A stretch of DNA of 64,000 nucleotides, taken from the NCBI GenBank assembly GCA_021399445.1, contig JAJTUQ010000022.1, positions 47,553 through 111,552 of the forward strand, given 5' to 3'. The notes beneath the pieces are model-generated. The model was not told the origin of the DNA, ran no database searches, and was given only the letters and a program-made list of their open reading frames with translations. The translations under genes were made by a program, and so were the position numbers. How positions within the stretch are numbered: the stretch's first letter is position 1; each line of letters starts with the position of its first letter. This stretch comes from Xylogone sp. PMI_703. Taxonomy: Eukaryota > Ascomycota > Leotiomycetes. Shown one piece after another: positions 1 through 10,572 of this stretch.

Positions 1-383
1 GTGTTGTTCCATCTCTTTTAACGCTGTATTCGTTCGATACCTCAACGCCTGCACACTTCCCCGCCGCATTCCTGCCACCCTCTCAAAGAGGGTAGCTATG
101 ATCCGTATTCTGAGTCCCTCATTTACAGTTGTCTTGCCTTAATCTACTTCTTGACACTCTATATAAATCCGATCGACAATTTGTGATAGACAGGTGTTTG
201 TTGGGGGATTAGCAACCAATCCGATATATTGTCATTCTACGTCATTGAACCTACTCTTGCGGGGCAGGATTGAGGGTACGTACAGTGAATCATCAACTCA
301 AATGCTACTCCGTGAGCGCTTGTTAATAAGAATAGGCTCAAACACAGCTGTAATACGTTTATACTGGTGATAAGAGTGACAAT
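1..383. other. Intergenic, upstream of GH31 gene
   Basis: No coding region or repeat seen. It must contain the promoter of the alpha-glucosidase gene, but no single element stands out. Confidence 0.5.
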
Positions 384-3300
384 ATGTCGTCCTGGTCCTG
401 GTCATCAGTGACTGAGGTCCTGCTCACGCCTTCTCCTCTCAGTGCCTGGTTCTGGACCTGCCTCCTAATTCTCCTGGTGCTGTCTTACCAGATCATATTT
501 GATAGGAAACTCACAAGAGCAAACGCTGCTGGCGCAACTTTATTCTTGGTCGCGGTCCTTTATGGCCTAGCCACTGCAGCTTCTATCCATCATTCACAAT
601 CACAGCTTGGTCACGTAGATTTGTTAGATTCAAATCCCAGCTTCACGGCTGCAGTGGATGCTGATGTTCATGTTGATTTTATTCCAAATATCAATGATCC
701 AAAAGCAATTGATGCTCAGGGTGTGTGCCCAGGATACACGGCATCGGATGTTGTAAGGACTACATACGGGCTGACTGCTCGGCTTACCCTTGCAGGGAAG
801 GCGTGCAATGTGTACGGGACAGATGTTGGGGTATTAAACCTCACAGTGGAATACCAATCTTCTGATCGACTCCACATCGAAATAACACCCACTTATGTTG
901 ATGTTTCAAATACATCCTGGTTTGCTTTGCCAGAAGCTCTGGTTCAGAAGCCATCCATTGATTCAGATGCCGAGACCTCGTCATTTAAAAACGATCTGAG
1001 CTTTTCATGGAGCAACACCCCAAGCTTTTCCTTTACCGTGTCACGGAAATCGACGGGTGATGTCCTCTTCTCTACAGAAGGCAAGAAACTTGTCTTTGAG
1101 AACCAATTTATCGAGTTCGCGAGCAGCTTACCCGAAAACTATAATCTTTATGGCTTGGCAGAAGTCATCCACGCATTTCGTCTGGGTAATAACTTCACCA
1201 GAACATTTTATGCTGCTGATGCGGGATACCCAATTGATATGAACATCTACGGTGACCATCCATTCTACCTAGATACAAGATATTTCACGGTTGACGAGAC
1301 TACGGGTGCTATGGCTTACGTTGCTAATGCTACCAATGTTACTGCAAAGTACACATCTTACACTCATGGGGTCTACCTTAGAAACTCACACGGCCAGGAA
1401 GTCTTATTGCGGCCGTCTAATATCACCTGGCGAACCCTAGGTGGTGACATTGATCTTTATTTTTATGCCGGACCTACTCCTGACGCTACTATCAAATCAT
1501 ACCAAAAGAGTATCGATGCATTACCAGCAATGCAGCAGTATTTTACGTTTGGATTCCATCAGTGTCGATACGGTTATCGCAACTGGAGCGAACTTCAGGA
1601 CGTGGTGGACAACTTTTCCCGCTTTGGAATTCCACTAGAGACTATTTGGACTGATATTGATTACATGAACCAGTATCGGAATTTCGAAAACGACCAGAAA
1701 AGATTTGGATATGCCGAGGGGAAGAAATTCCTGGAGAAGATACATGCGAATGGACAGCATTATATACCAATTGTCGATTCTGCTATCTACTTTCCCGATC
1801 CAAAGGATCCGAATGATGCGTATCTCACATTTGAACGTGGAAAAGCCCTGGACAGCTTCATGTTGAATCCAGACGGAAGTCTATATGTTGGACAAGTTTG
1901 GCCAGGATATACTGTATTTCCAGATTGGGTTGGCGCCATCTTGAACGGCACCGGGACATTTAAATGGTGGAATGACGAATTGAGAACTTGGTATCAAGAG
2001 ATCAAATTCGATGGGATCTGGATCGATATGAATGAGGTGTCGTCCTTCTGCTCCGGATCTTGTGGATCATACCATGATGTCTGGGAGCCCATTTCTCCAT
2101 ACAGCAGTGATCCGGGAGCCGGTGTCTACCAATACCCAGAAGGGTTTGAAGTCACCAATACGACCGAAGCCTCCTCTGCGTCTGTCGCATCAAGCATGTA
2201 TGTAGCTTCGGCTTCTTTAATGGCTCATCCCGAGTCTACCAGCTCATTTTCGTACCTCCGCGCTACTCCAACTCCGGGGGTGAGAGAATTGATCAACCCT
2301 CCTTACGCAATCAATAATGTCAATGGGCCACTGGAAGGTCACGCTGTAAGTCCCAGCGCAACGCATCACGGTGGTACTGTTGAGTATGACTATCATAACC
2401 TCTTCGGACACTTGATTCTCAATGCAACATATCATGCCTTGCTCTCCATGTTTCCTGCAAAGCGACCTTTCATAATCGGCCGTTCAACATTTGTCGGCTC
2501 AGGGAAATGGGCTGGGCACTGGGGTGGAGACAACGCATCTGTCTGGGCACACCTCTTCTTCTCTATTCCCCAAGCGCTCTCCTTTGCTCTCGCCGGTATC
2601 CCTATGTTTGGCGAGGACGTCTGTGGCTTCCATGGAAATACCGACGAAGAACTATGCAATCGATGGATGCAACTAGGCGCCTTCTTCCCATTTTATCGAA
2701 ACCACAATGAGCTTAACTATATGTCCCAGGAGCCGTACCTCTGGGCGTCGGTTATTGAAGCAAGTAAAACTGCTATGAATATCAGATACCAGCTACTGCC
2801 GTACTTGTACACTCTATTTTACCAAGCCCACAAGACTGGTAGCACCGTTATGCGTGCTTTAGCATGGGAATTCCCTAATGACCCTACTCTCGCGAGTGCA
2901 GATCGGCAATTCTTGCTTGGGGGCGCACTTATGGTGACTCCAGTTCTGGTACAGGGGGCGACCAGTGTGGACGGTGTTTTTCCAGGAGTTGGAACGGGTG
3001 AAGTTTGGTATGATTGGTACAATCAAAGTGCCGTGACTGCTGGCCCAGGTGAGAATATCACGATCGCAGCGCCGCTAGGGCACATTCCCATCTACATTCG
3101 TGGCGGGAATATACTCCCGATTCAAGAACCGGGCATGACAACGAAGGAATGTAGGGCAAATCCATGGGGCTTGATCGTGGCCAATGGTGCGAATGGAAAT
3201 GCGAAGGGCCAACTTTATCTGGATGATGGAGAGAGGTTGAAGCCAAATGACATGCTATTGGTGGAGCTCTCGCTCTCTGGACAGGTGTTACATACCTCAG

Positions 3301-3518
3301 TGCAAGGAACATTCGTAGATAAGAACCCCCTTGCGAATGTTACAGTCTTGGGTGTGCAGGGTCCAGTTAAAAAGGTACTATTCAATAACGAAGATTTGTC
3401 AAGCGGCTGGAGCTGGAACGATACGACTAAGGTCCTTCAAATCAAAGGACTTGATCAAAAGAGCAGTAATGGTGCTTGGAACCAGGATTGGACTCTGAGT
3501 TGGTCATTGGAAGAATGA
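384..3518 (+). CDS. GH31 alpha-glucosidase, N-terminally membrane-anchored
   Basis: Intact intronless frame of 1044 aa. It hydrolyses terminal alpha-linked glucose from maltose- or starch-type oligosaccharides. Two hydrophobic stretches lie near the N terminus (about residues 20-37 and 45-65), followed by a lumenal or extracellular body with many N-x-S/T sites. The GH31 nucleophile motif WIDMNE places the catalytic Asp at residue 548, and the motif GHWGGDN gives the acid/base Asp at 716. The length is close to that of fungal secreted alpha-glucosidases. The N-terminal segments suggest a membrane-anchored rather than freely secreted enzyme; a long, uncleaved signal region is the alternative. 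No partner gene for starch use is adjacent. Substrate specificity cannot be read from sequence alone. Confidence 0.93.
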   Translation: MSSWSWSSVTEVLLTPSPLSAWFWTCLLILLVLSYQIIFDRKLTRANAAGATLFLVAVLYGLATAASIHHSQSQLGHVDLLDSNPSFTAAVDADVHVDFIPNINDPKAIDAQGVCPGYTASDVVRTTYGLTARLTLAGKACNVYGTDVGVLNLTVEYQSSDRLHIEITPTYVDVSNTSWFALPEALVQKPSIDSDAETSSFKNDLSFSWSNTPSFSFTVSRKSTGDVLFSTEGKKLVFENQFIEFASSLPENYNLYGLAEVIHAFRLGNNFTRTFYAADAGYPIDMNIYGDHPFYLDTRYFTVDETTGAMAYVANATNVTAKYTSYTHGVYLRNSHGQEVLLRPSNITWRTLGGDIDLYFYAGPTPDATIKSYQKSIDALPAMQQYFTFGFHQCRYGYRNWSELQDVVDNFSRFGIPLETIWTDIDYMNQYRNFENDQKRFGYAEGKKFLEKIHANGQHYIPIVDSAIYFPDPKDPNDAYLTFERGKALDSFMLNPDGSLYVGQVWPGYTVFPDWVGAILNGTGTFKWWNDELRTWYQEIKFDGIWIDMNEVSSFCSGSCGSYHDVWEPISPYSSDPGAGVYQYPEGFEVTNTTEASSASVASSMYVASASLMAHPESTSSFSYLRATPTPGVRELINPPYAINNVNGPLEGHAVSPSATHHGGTVEYDYHNLFGHLILNATYHALLSMFPAKRPFIIGRSTFVGSGKWAGHWGGDNASVWAHLFFSIPQALSFALAGIPMFGEDVCGFHGNTDEELCNRWMQLGAFFPFYRNHNELNYMSQEPYLWASVIEASKTAMNIRYQLLPYLYTLFYQAHKTGSTVMRALAWEFPNDPTLASADRQFLLGGALMVTPVLVQGATSVDGVFPGVGTGEVWYDWYNQSAVTAGPGENITIAAPLGHIPIYIRGGNILPIQEPGMTTKECRANPWGLIVANGANGNAKGQLYLDDGERLKPNDMLLVELSLSGQVLHTSVQGTFVDKNPLANVTVLGVQGPVKKVLFNNEDLSSGWSWNDTTKVLQIKGLDQKSSNGAWNQDWTLSWSLEE

Positions 3519-4368
3519 TTAGATATATATCATTTGGAAAGACTCTTTGTCCTGTAGTGATTAATGAAATGATTTCGAGTGTCCTCAGGCCCCTTCTAAG
3601 TCAGTGCTCACCGTTTGAGACACTATATGACTGCGAGGGTTCCACAACTCTAATTAGTATACTAGGATGGATGCATAAATATAGATGATATTCTGCTGTT
3701 ACAGATTAATGACAATCATTTAGCGTCTTTCGCTACTGGTCGAAGCTGTTCAGCTAGCTGTAGCTCTTCGAGCGTCACATTCTTCGACCGAAGTTATCGC
3801 ACCGCTCTTCTATTATTATAATGTCGGGAATCTAACGAAGTAAAATTGAGTTTGCAAAAAGAGAACCCGAGGAGAGTCAAAAAAGAAACATACAACAGAG
3901 GGGATTCGCTGGTCGTCACCGACCCAACTACTAGACCTCCGATCTGAGGCTTATGTATGGCAGAGCGGACGGGATGCCCAGTTTTCCTCAGTCTATGGTC
4001 GTATGTGCCAGTCACTGATTTAAAGTAGTTTATAAATACTCAAAGATGACTTCAAGAATTAGTTCCCGGGAATGAAAGAACTGTATTAGAACAAGTATAA
4101 GGGCGAACAACAAGCAGCTGGACAGTTGGATATCTCTTTCTGTTCAGACATCGCCAAACTCCTAGATAAATATTTCATTACTAAGCTTAGTTAGACCCAC
4201 GATATGAGTACACTCAATACAACGCCAATAATTATAAAAATCGCTTCTAGTAGACTTATATTGAGTTTTATGCCCAGGGGATTATAGACATTTTAAATAT
4301 TACATCGAACTTAACCGATATAATAAGTCTGTATCTATCGCATTTCTATTCTACTATCAGATGTATTT
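3519..4368. other. Intergenic with a short shared relic
   Basis: No gene supported. Positions 3992-4015 match 29390-29413 exactly over 24 bp, with weaker similarity for about 20 more bases. On the minus strand both read as a peptide ending SVTGTYDHR, so they look like remnants of one protein family. Confidence 0.4.
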
Positions 4369-5234
4369 TTAAATATGCTTCCTAAATGTCACATAAAATG
4401 CACCGGTTCCGGGCCCAAACCAAGGTTGCAGTTTTTCCATTTCCTCAGCAAAATAAGGGGTAGTACTTCCGTCTTGATGAAGCTACAACAACTGGATTAG
4501 CATTTTATAGGTCTCATTATTTTTGCCGCAGATTAGACAGACCTCAGCGCTCTCCCATCCAAGGTAGTAACAAGCTAATCTCCTCTCCTCTTTAGGTACT
4601 ATTCGTTCTTTTTTTGTTGAATTAAGCGGAACTCCACTAGTATCATTAGTGTTCCTAGCATAAGCCCAGTTACCCCCCGTGAATCCTAGTATATGATAAG
4701 TATCTGTGTAAGTTTTGTGCATTGACCGTTGAAGATCTTGATCTTGCAGAGGGGCAGAGGCGGAAAGGTTGATTACTGCCTTTCAGTTATTAGCTACAGT
4801 TGACTGGAGGTAACGGTGGCCTATTAGACTCACAAATTCACAGATAGTTGCGTCAATGGCCTTTGATAGCTCTTCCACTTTATCATCTTCGAATTCAAAA
4901 AGTAGAGATGTTGCGCTACTTTGCGTCATTTCATTCACCTTCGTCTTCCAGCTAGAACTCGCCCGTAGGTTTGAATCCTTGGGCCATTCTAAAATAGCCA
5001 GTTTATCAGTTTAAGTTCAGAATACATTATTGATGCTAATGACGAACGGATAACCCAGCAGATTTCATGTCTGCTTTTTGGCAGAGCGGCCATTATAGGC
5101 GATGTAATATAGCCAAAGTACTGGTCCTTGACGTTTCCGTTGGATTTGGCATACTCGCGAAGTTCACGAAAAATTGATGAATAAATGGTGGACGTGGGAG
5201 GAAGGACAAATCGAATGACTTCTGAAAGCACCAT
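4369..5234 (-). CDS. Unrecognised three-exon protein with an in-frame stop near its end
   Basis: Exons 5234-5048, 4988-4834 and 4779-4483 join in phase. The introns are 59 bp (donor GTTCGT, acceptor TTTAG) and 54 bp (donor GTGAGT, branch-like GCTAAT). They give 212 aa up to a TAG at 4483-4485. Beyond that stop the same frame continues for 37 convincing codons (GSTTPYFAEEMEKLQPWFG) to a TAA at 4369-4371. So the gene is a recent nonsense allele, or a weak 60-nt intron (donor GTCTGT, acceptor TTGTAG) removes the stop; that second option also removes residues that look coding. The two halves, each with a conserved-looking tryptophan block (CWVIQWP and YYLGWESAE), resemble small fungal dimeric alpha/beta-barrel proteins, but I do not recognise the family with certainty. 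Function unknown. Confidence 0.5.
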
Positions 5235-5812
5235 ATTGTGAAGTATGATTGGCTATTTTAGTGCATGCCTGAGCTGATTCTCGACAACTGTTCTGTAGGT
5301 ATACTAACAGCGTTGCTCTTTTCCGTCGCGGAAAATTTCGATGGAATCCTGAAGCTAGAACCATGAGAGTAGTCACGATAATTCACATATATAGTCAGTG
5401 TCGACCCCTATCTATCCTATATTCATTGCTGTGCTTGTTGCTCCACTGTATGTGGCGGTGATATCATGCTCTCAAGCCACGCTGTGGATGTGGCTGTGCC
5501 TACTCAGGGTCTAGCCAATAGCATGCCGCCCCGACATGGAACTCCGATGTCTGACTGCAGTAGTCCGAGTTCGCTCAGGACTACTTGTAGTCAACACCGC
5601 AATGGTCCTTTCATCAGAACTCTTACATCGTCACGGAGTTCCAGCAACAGTAACAAACTGCGGGTCAAGAGCTGCAGTGCCGGATTGGCTCTTCTGTTTG
5701 GTGGTCTTGGCCGAATCTGGGACTCTGTATGCATCGCACGTCCATAATTTCGGAGAAATCTTTTCTCATAGGTGCCGCATTATCTAATCTCATTAGGCTG
5801 TAAATTTTGAAT
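5235..5812. other. Intergenic between divergent genes
   Basis: Shared upstream region of the minus-strand unknown gene and the plus-strand zinc-finger regulator. Short open frames here have no start context or splice support and I treat them as noise. Confidence 0.5.
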
Positions 5813-7821
5813 ATGTCTGAAATTAGCCCGCTCGGAAGTCCCTCAGAAGCTGGAGGGGAGCCGACTTCCTTTCAGTGTAGTATTTGTTCCAAAACGTTTA
5901 GCAAAAGTACGTAGAATGAACTGATAAACCACGGACTGACATGGCTACAATCGTCAGGGCTGACGCACTGGAAAGGACTTTCTCGAAATCGGCATGTTCT
6001 CTATTGCCGCCAGAAGCAGCTTGATCCGCCTGCTTCTCGTCAAAAATCATGTGAACGCTGTCGACAAGATAAGACGCGATGCAGTCTGGAGAGGCCATTT
6101 TGCTCAAGATGTCGAGCACGGAGATTGGCTTGCATTTACCAGCACGCTCCTCGGAGGAGCTCCAGTCTCAAGCCAGAAAATGAACAGTCACTTCCTCGAC
6201 TCAGGCCTGCACCTCTCAAGCAAAGCCACACACCGACAGCAACTAATTTGATGCAGACCCAGCAGCGTCGTGACTCCGAAACACCTGCATTATACCGTCA
6301 CACAGACTGCACGGAGGTTATCCCAAGTGAAACATTGGATACTCCAAATTTCCAAGATGTGGTGAAACTAAATCTAGGAATGACTTCAGATGGAAATACG
6401 CAAGTGTCCTTCTACAACGCCTTTGATCCTCAGTCATCGTCCCAGTCTCCTGAGCAGCTATTCGCACCTGAGGAATCGTCTGCTTACCAGTCGCCACCTT
6501 GGAATTGTTGGCCCAATCAAAAAGGGATCGATGGCAGCCTTATGTTTCAGGACACATCTTCAGTGTCAGAAACATTCTCGATTCTAAGGACCACAGGCTG
6601 TCCATCAGACACGTACGCCAATATTGGCCTTTCTGTTTTCTTTTGGTTTACTCAACTAACTCATAATTCATTCAGATCCTGGAACTTAAATATCACTGCC
6701 CCAAGCCCGTTAGACCTGACAGATCAGAGCATTCCTGCCTCTATGCCTATTACGCCATCTTACTACAGCAAATCTTTATACAAGAGAAGGAGGATACCCT
6801 TTAATTCGCAGTTAGGCTGCGTCTTTCTAATCGAAGCATTACGATCATATCCTAGAATGATGCTATCAGAAATATTACCACCGTTTATTCATCCGACATG
6901 CAGTGGCATGAGTCAGGGTAATGTACCGGAGATATCTTCGGAACAGATGAATTCAATGAAAGAACCACTCACGACCTGTAAAACCATTATTCAGATATAT
7001 TCAACTAGGAGGTGGGAGACTAACAGCTTCTTATGGCGAGCTATCGAAATGGAACAAGCTCGATTGTGTAGCGAAGTGAGTAGTCTTTTCGTTCTATCAC
7101 TTTAGCTTACCTATTTTGGTTGCATCCTTCCTGGAATGAGTAGTCGTATATGAACTAACCCTATCTAGCATGCTAACTTTGATTCTTGGACACTACTGGC
7201 AGCTGTCCAAGCGATAACACTATACATAATAATAGCCAGTTTGGAAGGAGATACTTCTCGTGTTGACCCAATCAGCCCAAATCTCCTTCTTACTATGACT
7301 GTGAGTTAGTATATATGGATAATTCTCAGAAGATTAATTCCTATTAGGTAGTTGCCTCCAGGATTGAGAACAACGCGGATGATGCAAATATTGTTCAAAG
7401 CAATGAATGGCATAACTGGATCTTACAAGAATCAATAACGCGGTGAGAACAATAGTTGCATAATAATATTCAGCTTATACTAATTTTTATACACAGAACA
7501 TTCATCTTGTTATTTATCATTAACATGATATTCGATATAGATATAGGCATCACAGCACATGTCTCCGACCAAATCCTAGCTCTTCCACTACCAGCAACAA
7601 AATATCTTTGGGAAGCGAAAACGGAAACTGAATGGAAGAAAGAGTATACCACATCACTTGAGAGAAGAGGAGATAGACCTGCTCTAACATATGGTGATCT
7701 TATATTGCTCCGACATTCCAAAAATATCAGTGAAAACCCCGACTTTACGGAGTTAAGTCACTGGTGTGCAAATTTTGATAGTTTTGGAAATTTCATCTTG
7801 ATGACTGCCATGTCTATTTAA
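5813..7821 (+). CDS. Dual zinc-finger transcription factor (C2HC + Zn2Cys6)
   Basis: Reconstructed as six exons: 5813-5906, 5976-6612, 6676-7075, 7169-7300, 7348-7442 and 7497-7821, giving 560 aa. All phases agree. The first intron has GCTGAC followed by AAG at 5975. The 63-nt intron 6613-6675 is in frame but carries CTAAC and would otherwise encode an odd hydrophobic insert. Residues 22-42 form C-x2-C-x12-H-x3-C. Residues 57-84 form a Zn2Cys6 cluster, C-x2-C-x6-C-x6-C-x2-C-x6-C. The C-terminal half (HANFDSWTLLAAVQAI and later LALPLPATKYLWEA) matches the middle region typical of this regulator family. It is a nuclear DNA-binding protein; its target is unknown. The neighbouring unknown gene is divergently transcribed and a possible target. 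Confidence 0.82.
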
Positions 7822-8079
7822 TTATATTGTCACGTTATACTACTAGACTGTGGTGCGTGTTTGCAACAAAATGTATATAGCCATCAAAATCTCAAGCAGC
7901 AATGCATGAATTAAAAGAATTCTTAATGAAAGCTATTACATTAATGACGAAGTTATAGAACAAGAGGGAGAGCGTACCGTATAAGTCCCACCCGTGTAGA
8001 CATTACCCAATTAGTCAATATTTTGCATCTATTCCTCTCTATCCTCTATTCTCCTAGTCCAATGATATATAATATAACT

Positions 8080-8805
8080 CTATAGTATCTTTTCCATGAT
8101 CAGACCACCCCTTCGTAAATAATGCTCGGGATCACTCTCTCCCCTGTCAGGAGGAACCATATCATCGTCCATGTTCGTAACATACGCCTCCACTAGCGTA
8201 CATCTTCCAGCATCTATGAACCCCAATCCATCATAAAGCCTCTTCACTACAATATTATCGGGGTGAATTATAATTCTCACTCTCGTCCTGCTTCCTTTCC
8301 CTTCCTTCTCCGCGAAATTGATCGCGGTATTGATCAACATCTTTGCGACACCTTTCCCACGGTGTTCAGGGCTGTTGTAAACAGCTGCCATCTGCCACTT
8401 AGATTCCATATCATCTTCTCCAATAGGGGGCCCGCCACTCTCAGCGAGCTCGTATCTTGTTTTAGGCACTGGACCTATGAGGGTGGCACTTCCGACCCAG
8501 GCTCCAGCGTCGATAGTCTGCTGCTCAGGTTTCGTTGAGGGTGCATAGGCAACCGCAATAAAAGTGTGGAGTTGATCTCTCTTTAGACGATCAGCCCATA
8601 ACTGAGCGGTGAAGGTAGATTCAGCAGCAAAGGTAGAGCTGAATGCTGCAGCTGATACTGTGAGGGCGGAGAGCCGCAAAGCCGCGAATTTCCCGGCTAA
8701 GAAAGCTAGAAAAGTCGGGTCTGCGGTGGGTAGGTGATGTATTTTATATATATATAACATGTTGATATATGAGCATAAAATAAGCTCTATTTTGATTACT
8801 TTCAA
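8080..8805 (-). CDS. GNAT-family N-acetyltransferase
   Basis: Open frame of 241 aa. It transfers an acetyl group from acetyl-CoA to an amine; the substrate is not predictable. The acetyl-CoA binding motif A is visible as SPEHRGKGVAKML (R-x2-G-x-G/A), preceded by a beta-strand reading WQMAAVY and followed by a helix rich in Ala and Glu. The N-terminal part LRLSALTVSAAAFSSTF is the usual first helix of fungal GNAT proteins. The first 15 residues look unlike the family, so the start is more likely the Met at 8760 (226 aa) or lies in an unseen upstream exon. Probably cytosolic. Confidence 0.8.
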   Translation of the reverse strand: MKVIKIELILCSYINMLYIYKIHHLPTADPTFLAFLAGKFAALRLSALTVSAAAFSSTFAAESTFTAQLWADRLKRDQLHTFIAVAYAPSTKPEQQTIDAGAWVGSATLIGPVPKTRYELAESGGPPIGEDDMESKWQMAAVYNSPEHRGKGVAKMLINTAINFAEKEGKGSRTRVRIIIHPDNIVVKRLYDGLGFIDAGRCTLVEAYVTNMDDDMVPPDRGESDPEHYLRRGGLIMEKIL

Positions 8806-9360
8806 TAAAAAACAAAATGACGTGAATGAAAAGTGATTTATACGAGTACCAGAAGTATAGTTTCCTTATCTGGAACTTGATTACTATTCACACATACTTC
8901 CGAGGTAAGATAGCGGAGAAATTTCTCAGTGGACAAAGTGAAGTCCTAGGATAAAAGTTGCTAGCTGAAAAGTCTAGGGTTCATGAGGGTGAGATTTATC
9001 TTTAGCAAATTATGCTCAAACCATTCATTAACACCTTACTTCTGTCGTTGTATCTCAGATAGGTGACACGAAGTGCTTACACACGATGAATGATTGAGAC
9101 GGTATGCCTAACACATTGAACTCTCCGATGATTTACAATTTTTTTAACTCTATTTCAACTTGTTGCCATGCTTACTCATAGTCTGCTATTCTTTGCAATA
9201 GACCTTGAATCCCTGCATTTCATGCGTAAGAGAGGCACCTTGCTTATACTTATACTACGAACTAAATTCCGTGCTGATACTAGAAGCAAGCAGTTCTCAT
9301 TGGCTTGATTTACGCTAATATGTATCAAGACATGAATGAAGCCTTGTCAAGAAGTTTCTC
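8806..9360. other. Intergenic, nothing recognised
   Basis: No coding frame, repeat or RNA gene seen. Confidence 0.5.
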
Positions 9361-9905
9361 TCACCCTTGTAAATTCGCAGCCCTAGGTGCCACAAAGGCA
9401 GCAAGCACAGCAGAAACGGCCCATGTCAGCGCCAAATACAGCATATTATACTTGACATCCTGTATCTTCTCCATGACTTGGATATATCCCGCAGCTCCGT
9501 CTCCCTTAAGCTTATCCTTTTCAATTCCAAAGACTCCTACATGTCTCCTAGAGGCGAACAACGTAGCAAAGCAAACCACCGAGACAAGGAGCTCCCAGAA
9601 GACAGTTTTCTGAGAGATTAGGAGAGTCAATGCCATTACCATGCTGCATATGCTCTAGATTTATGTTACAATATTAGAAATACAACTAGGCTTGTTAATA
9701 CTTCGAAGACACCTACAGCGAATCCTCCCGTCCCTGATTTGGGTGTGGTTTTTTGTTCTCCTCCCTTCTCCGAGGACTTTGATGACTTCTTAGATACCAC
9801 CTCGTAGCTTTCGAGTTTTGATTGCGTGGCTGATGCCAGCCAGATATTGTATGCGCCAAACGCAACCTGGAATGCGTGAAAACCTGAGAGGAACTGCGTC
9901 GTCAT
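9361..9905 (-). CDS. Small multi-span membrane protein, unknown
   Basis: Two exons, 9905-9702 and 9654-9361, joined over a 47-bp intron (donor GTATTA, acceptor TCTAG) in phase 0, give 165 aa. Hydrophobic stretches lie near residues 5-25, 60-85, 88-100 and 140-158, with a charged Ser/Lys-rich loop (about 30-55) in between. I do not recognise the family. The layout suggests a four-helix integral membrane protein with a cytosolic loop. It lies between the GNAT and glutaminyl-tRNA synthetase genes, all on the minus strand, but fungal neighbours are normally transcribed separately. Confidence 0.62.
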
Positions 9906-10572
9906 CTTGCAGCTCTTGCAATAGGGTATTGTAAACGAGATTAAAGTAGTCAGAATATGGGATAATAGCCTCTACCTCCTTTTCCCACCTCTTTTGACTC
10001 TGAACAGATATCTGTAGAGGAAATTTGTCTTTTCCCACCGAACTAAATTGGCAGAAAGTTGTTGCTGACCTCCTTCCTCCTTTGGATTAGCCGGATGTAT
10101 GTGAGCGGATGATGTTGCTGATTAGCTCGCGATAAGGACGTCTGAGCCTCGAACTGCTGATCCGGTGCTCGGAACATAAAAGTCTCTCAGATTAGAATTT
10201 AGTCTCTTGCATATATATCTGTGAAACAATTTTATGTAGATTTATTGTAAAGCTGTAAAACGGGTATACAAATCTCCTTTAATGGCCATATACTTTGTCG
10301 AACGTTTGCAGGAACTCTTGTCTTCTATTAAATAATATTGCACTAATCCTAAAGTAAAGAAACTTGAGGACAGCCTCCGAAAAAAGGATATATGCTACAA
10401 ATAAAAGGAATAGGCGAACATATAACCATCTTAGTCACATTTATTCCTGTTATTTTGCACATTTGGCAGATCTAATACACGTAAAGATGTGTTATTCAAT
10501 TATGTTTTCCGCTTAGAAATCTATATTGAAAACCAGAACCGCGCCTGCTCTGCCAACGTTGAACATCAAATC
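9906..10572. other. Intergenic, nothing recognised
   Basis: An overlapping open frame reaching 10038 lacks splice or family support. The rest is AT-rich spacer downstream of the tRNA synthetase gene. Confidence 0.5.

Noticed and set aside
5466..5787. Overlapping 93- and 83-codon frames on the plus strand
   Set aside because: No recognisable domain, two competing frames and position just upstream of the real regulator start; likely leader or spacer.
9790..10038. 82-codon minus-strand frame
   Set aside because: Overlaps the better supported membrane-protein exon in another frame and has no family features.
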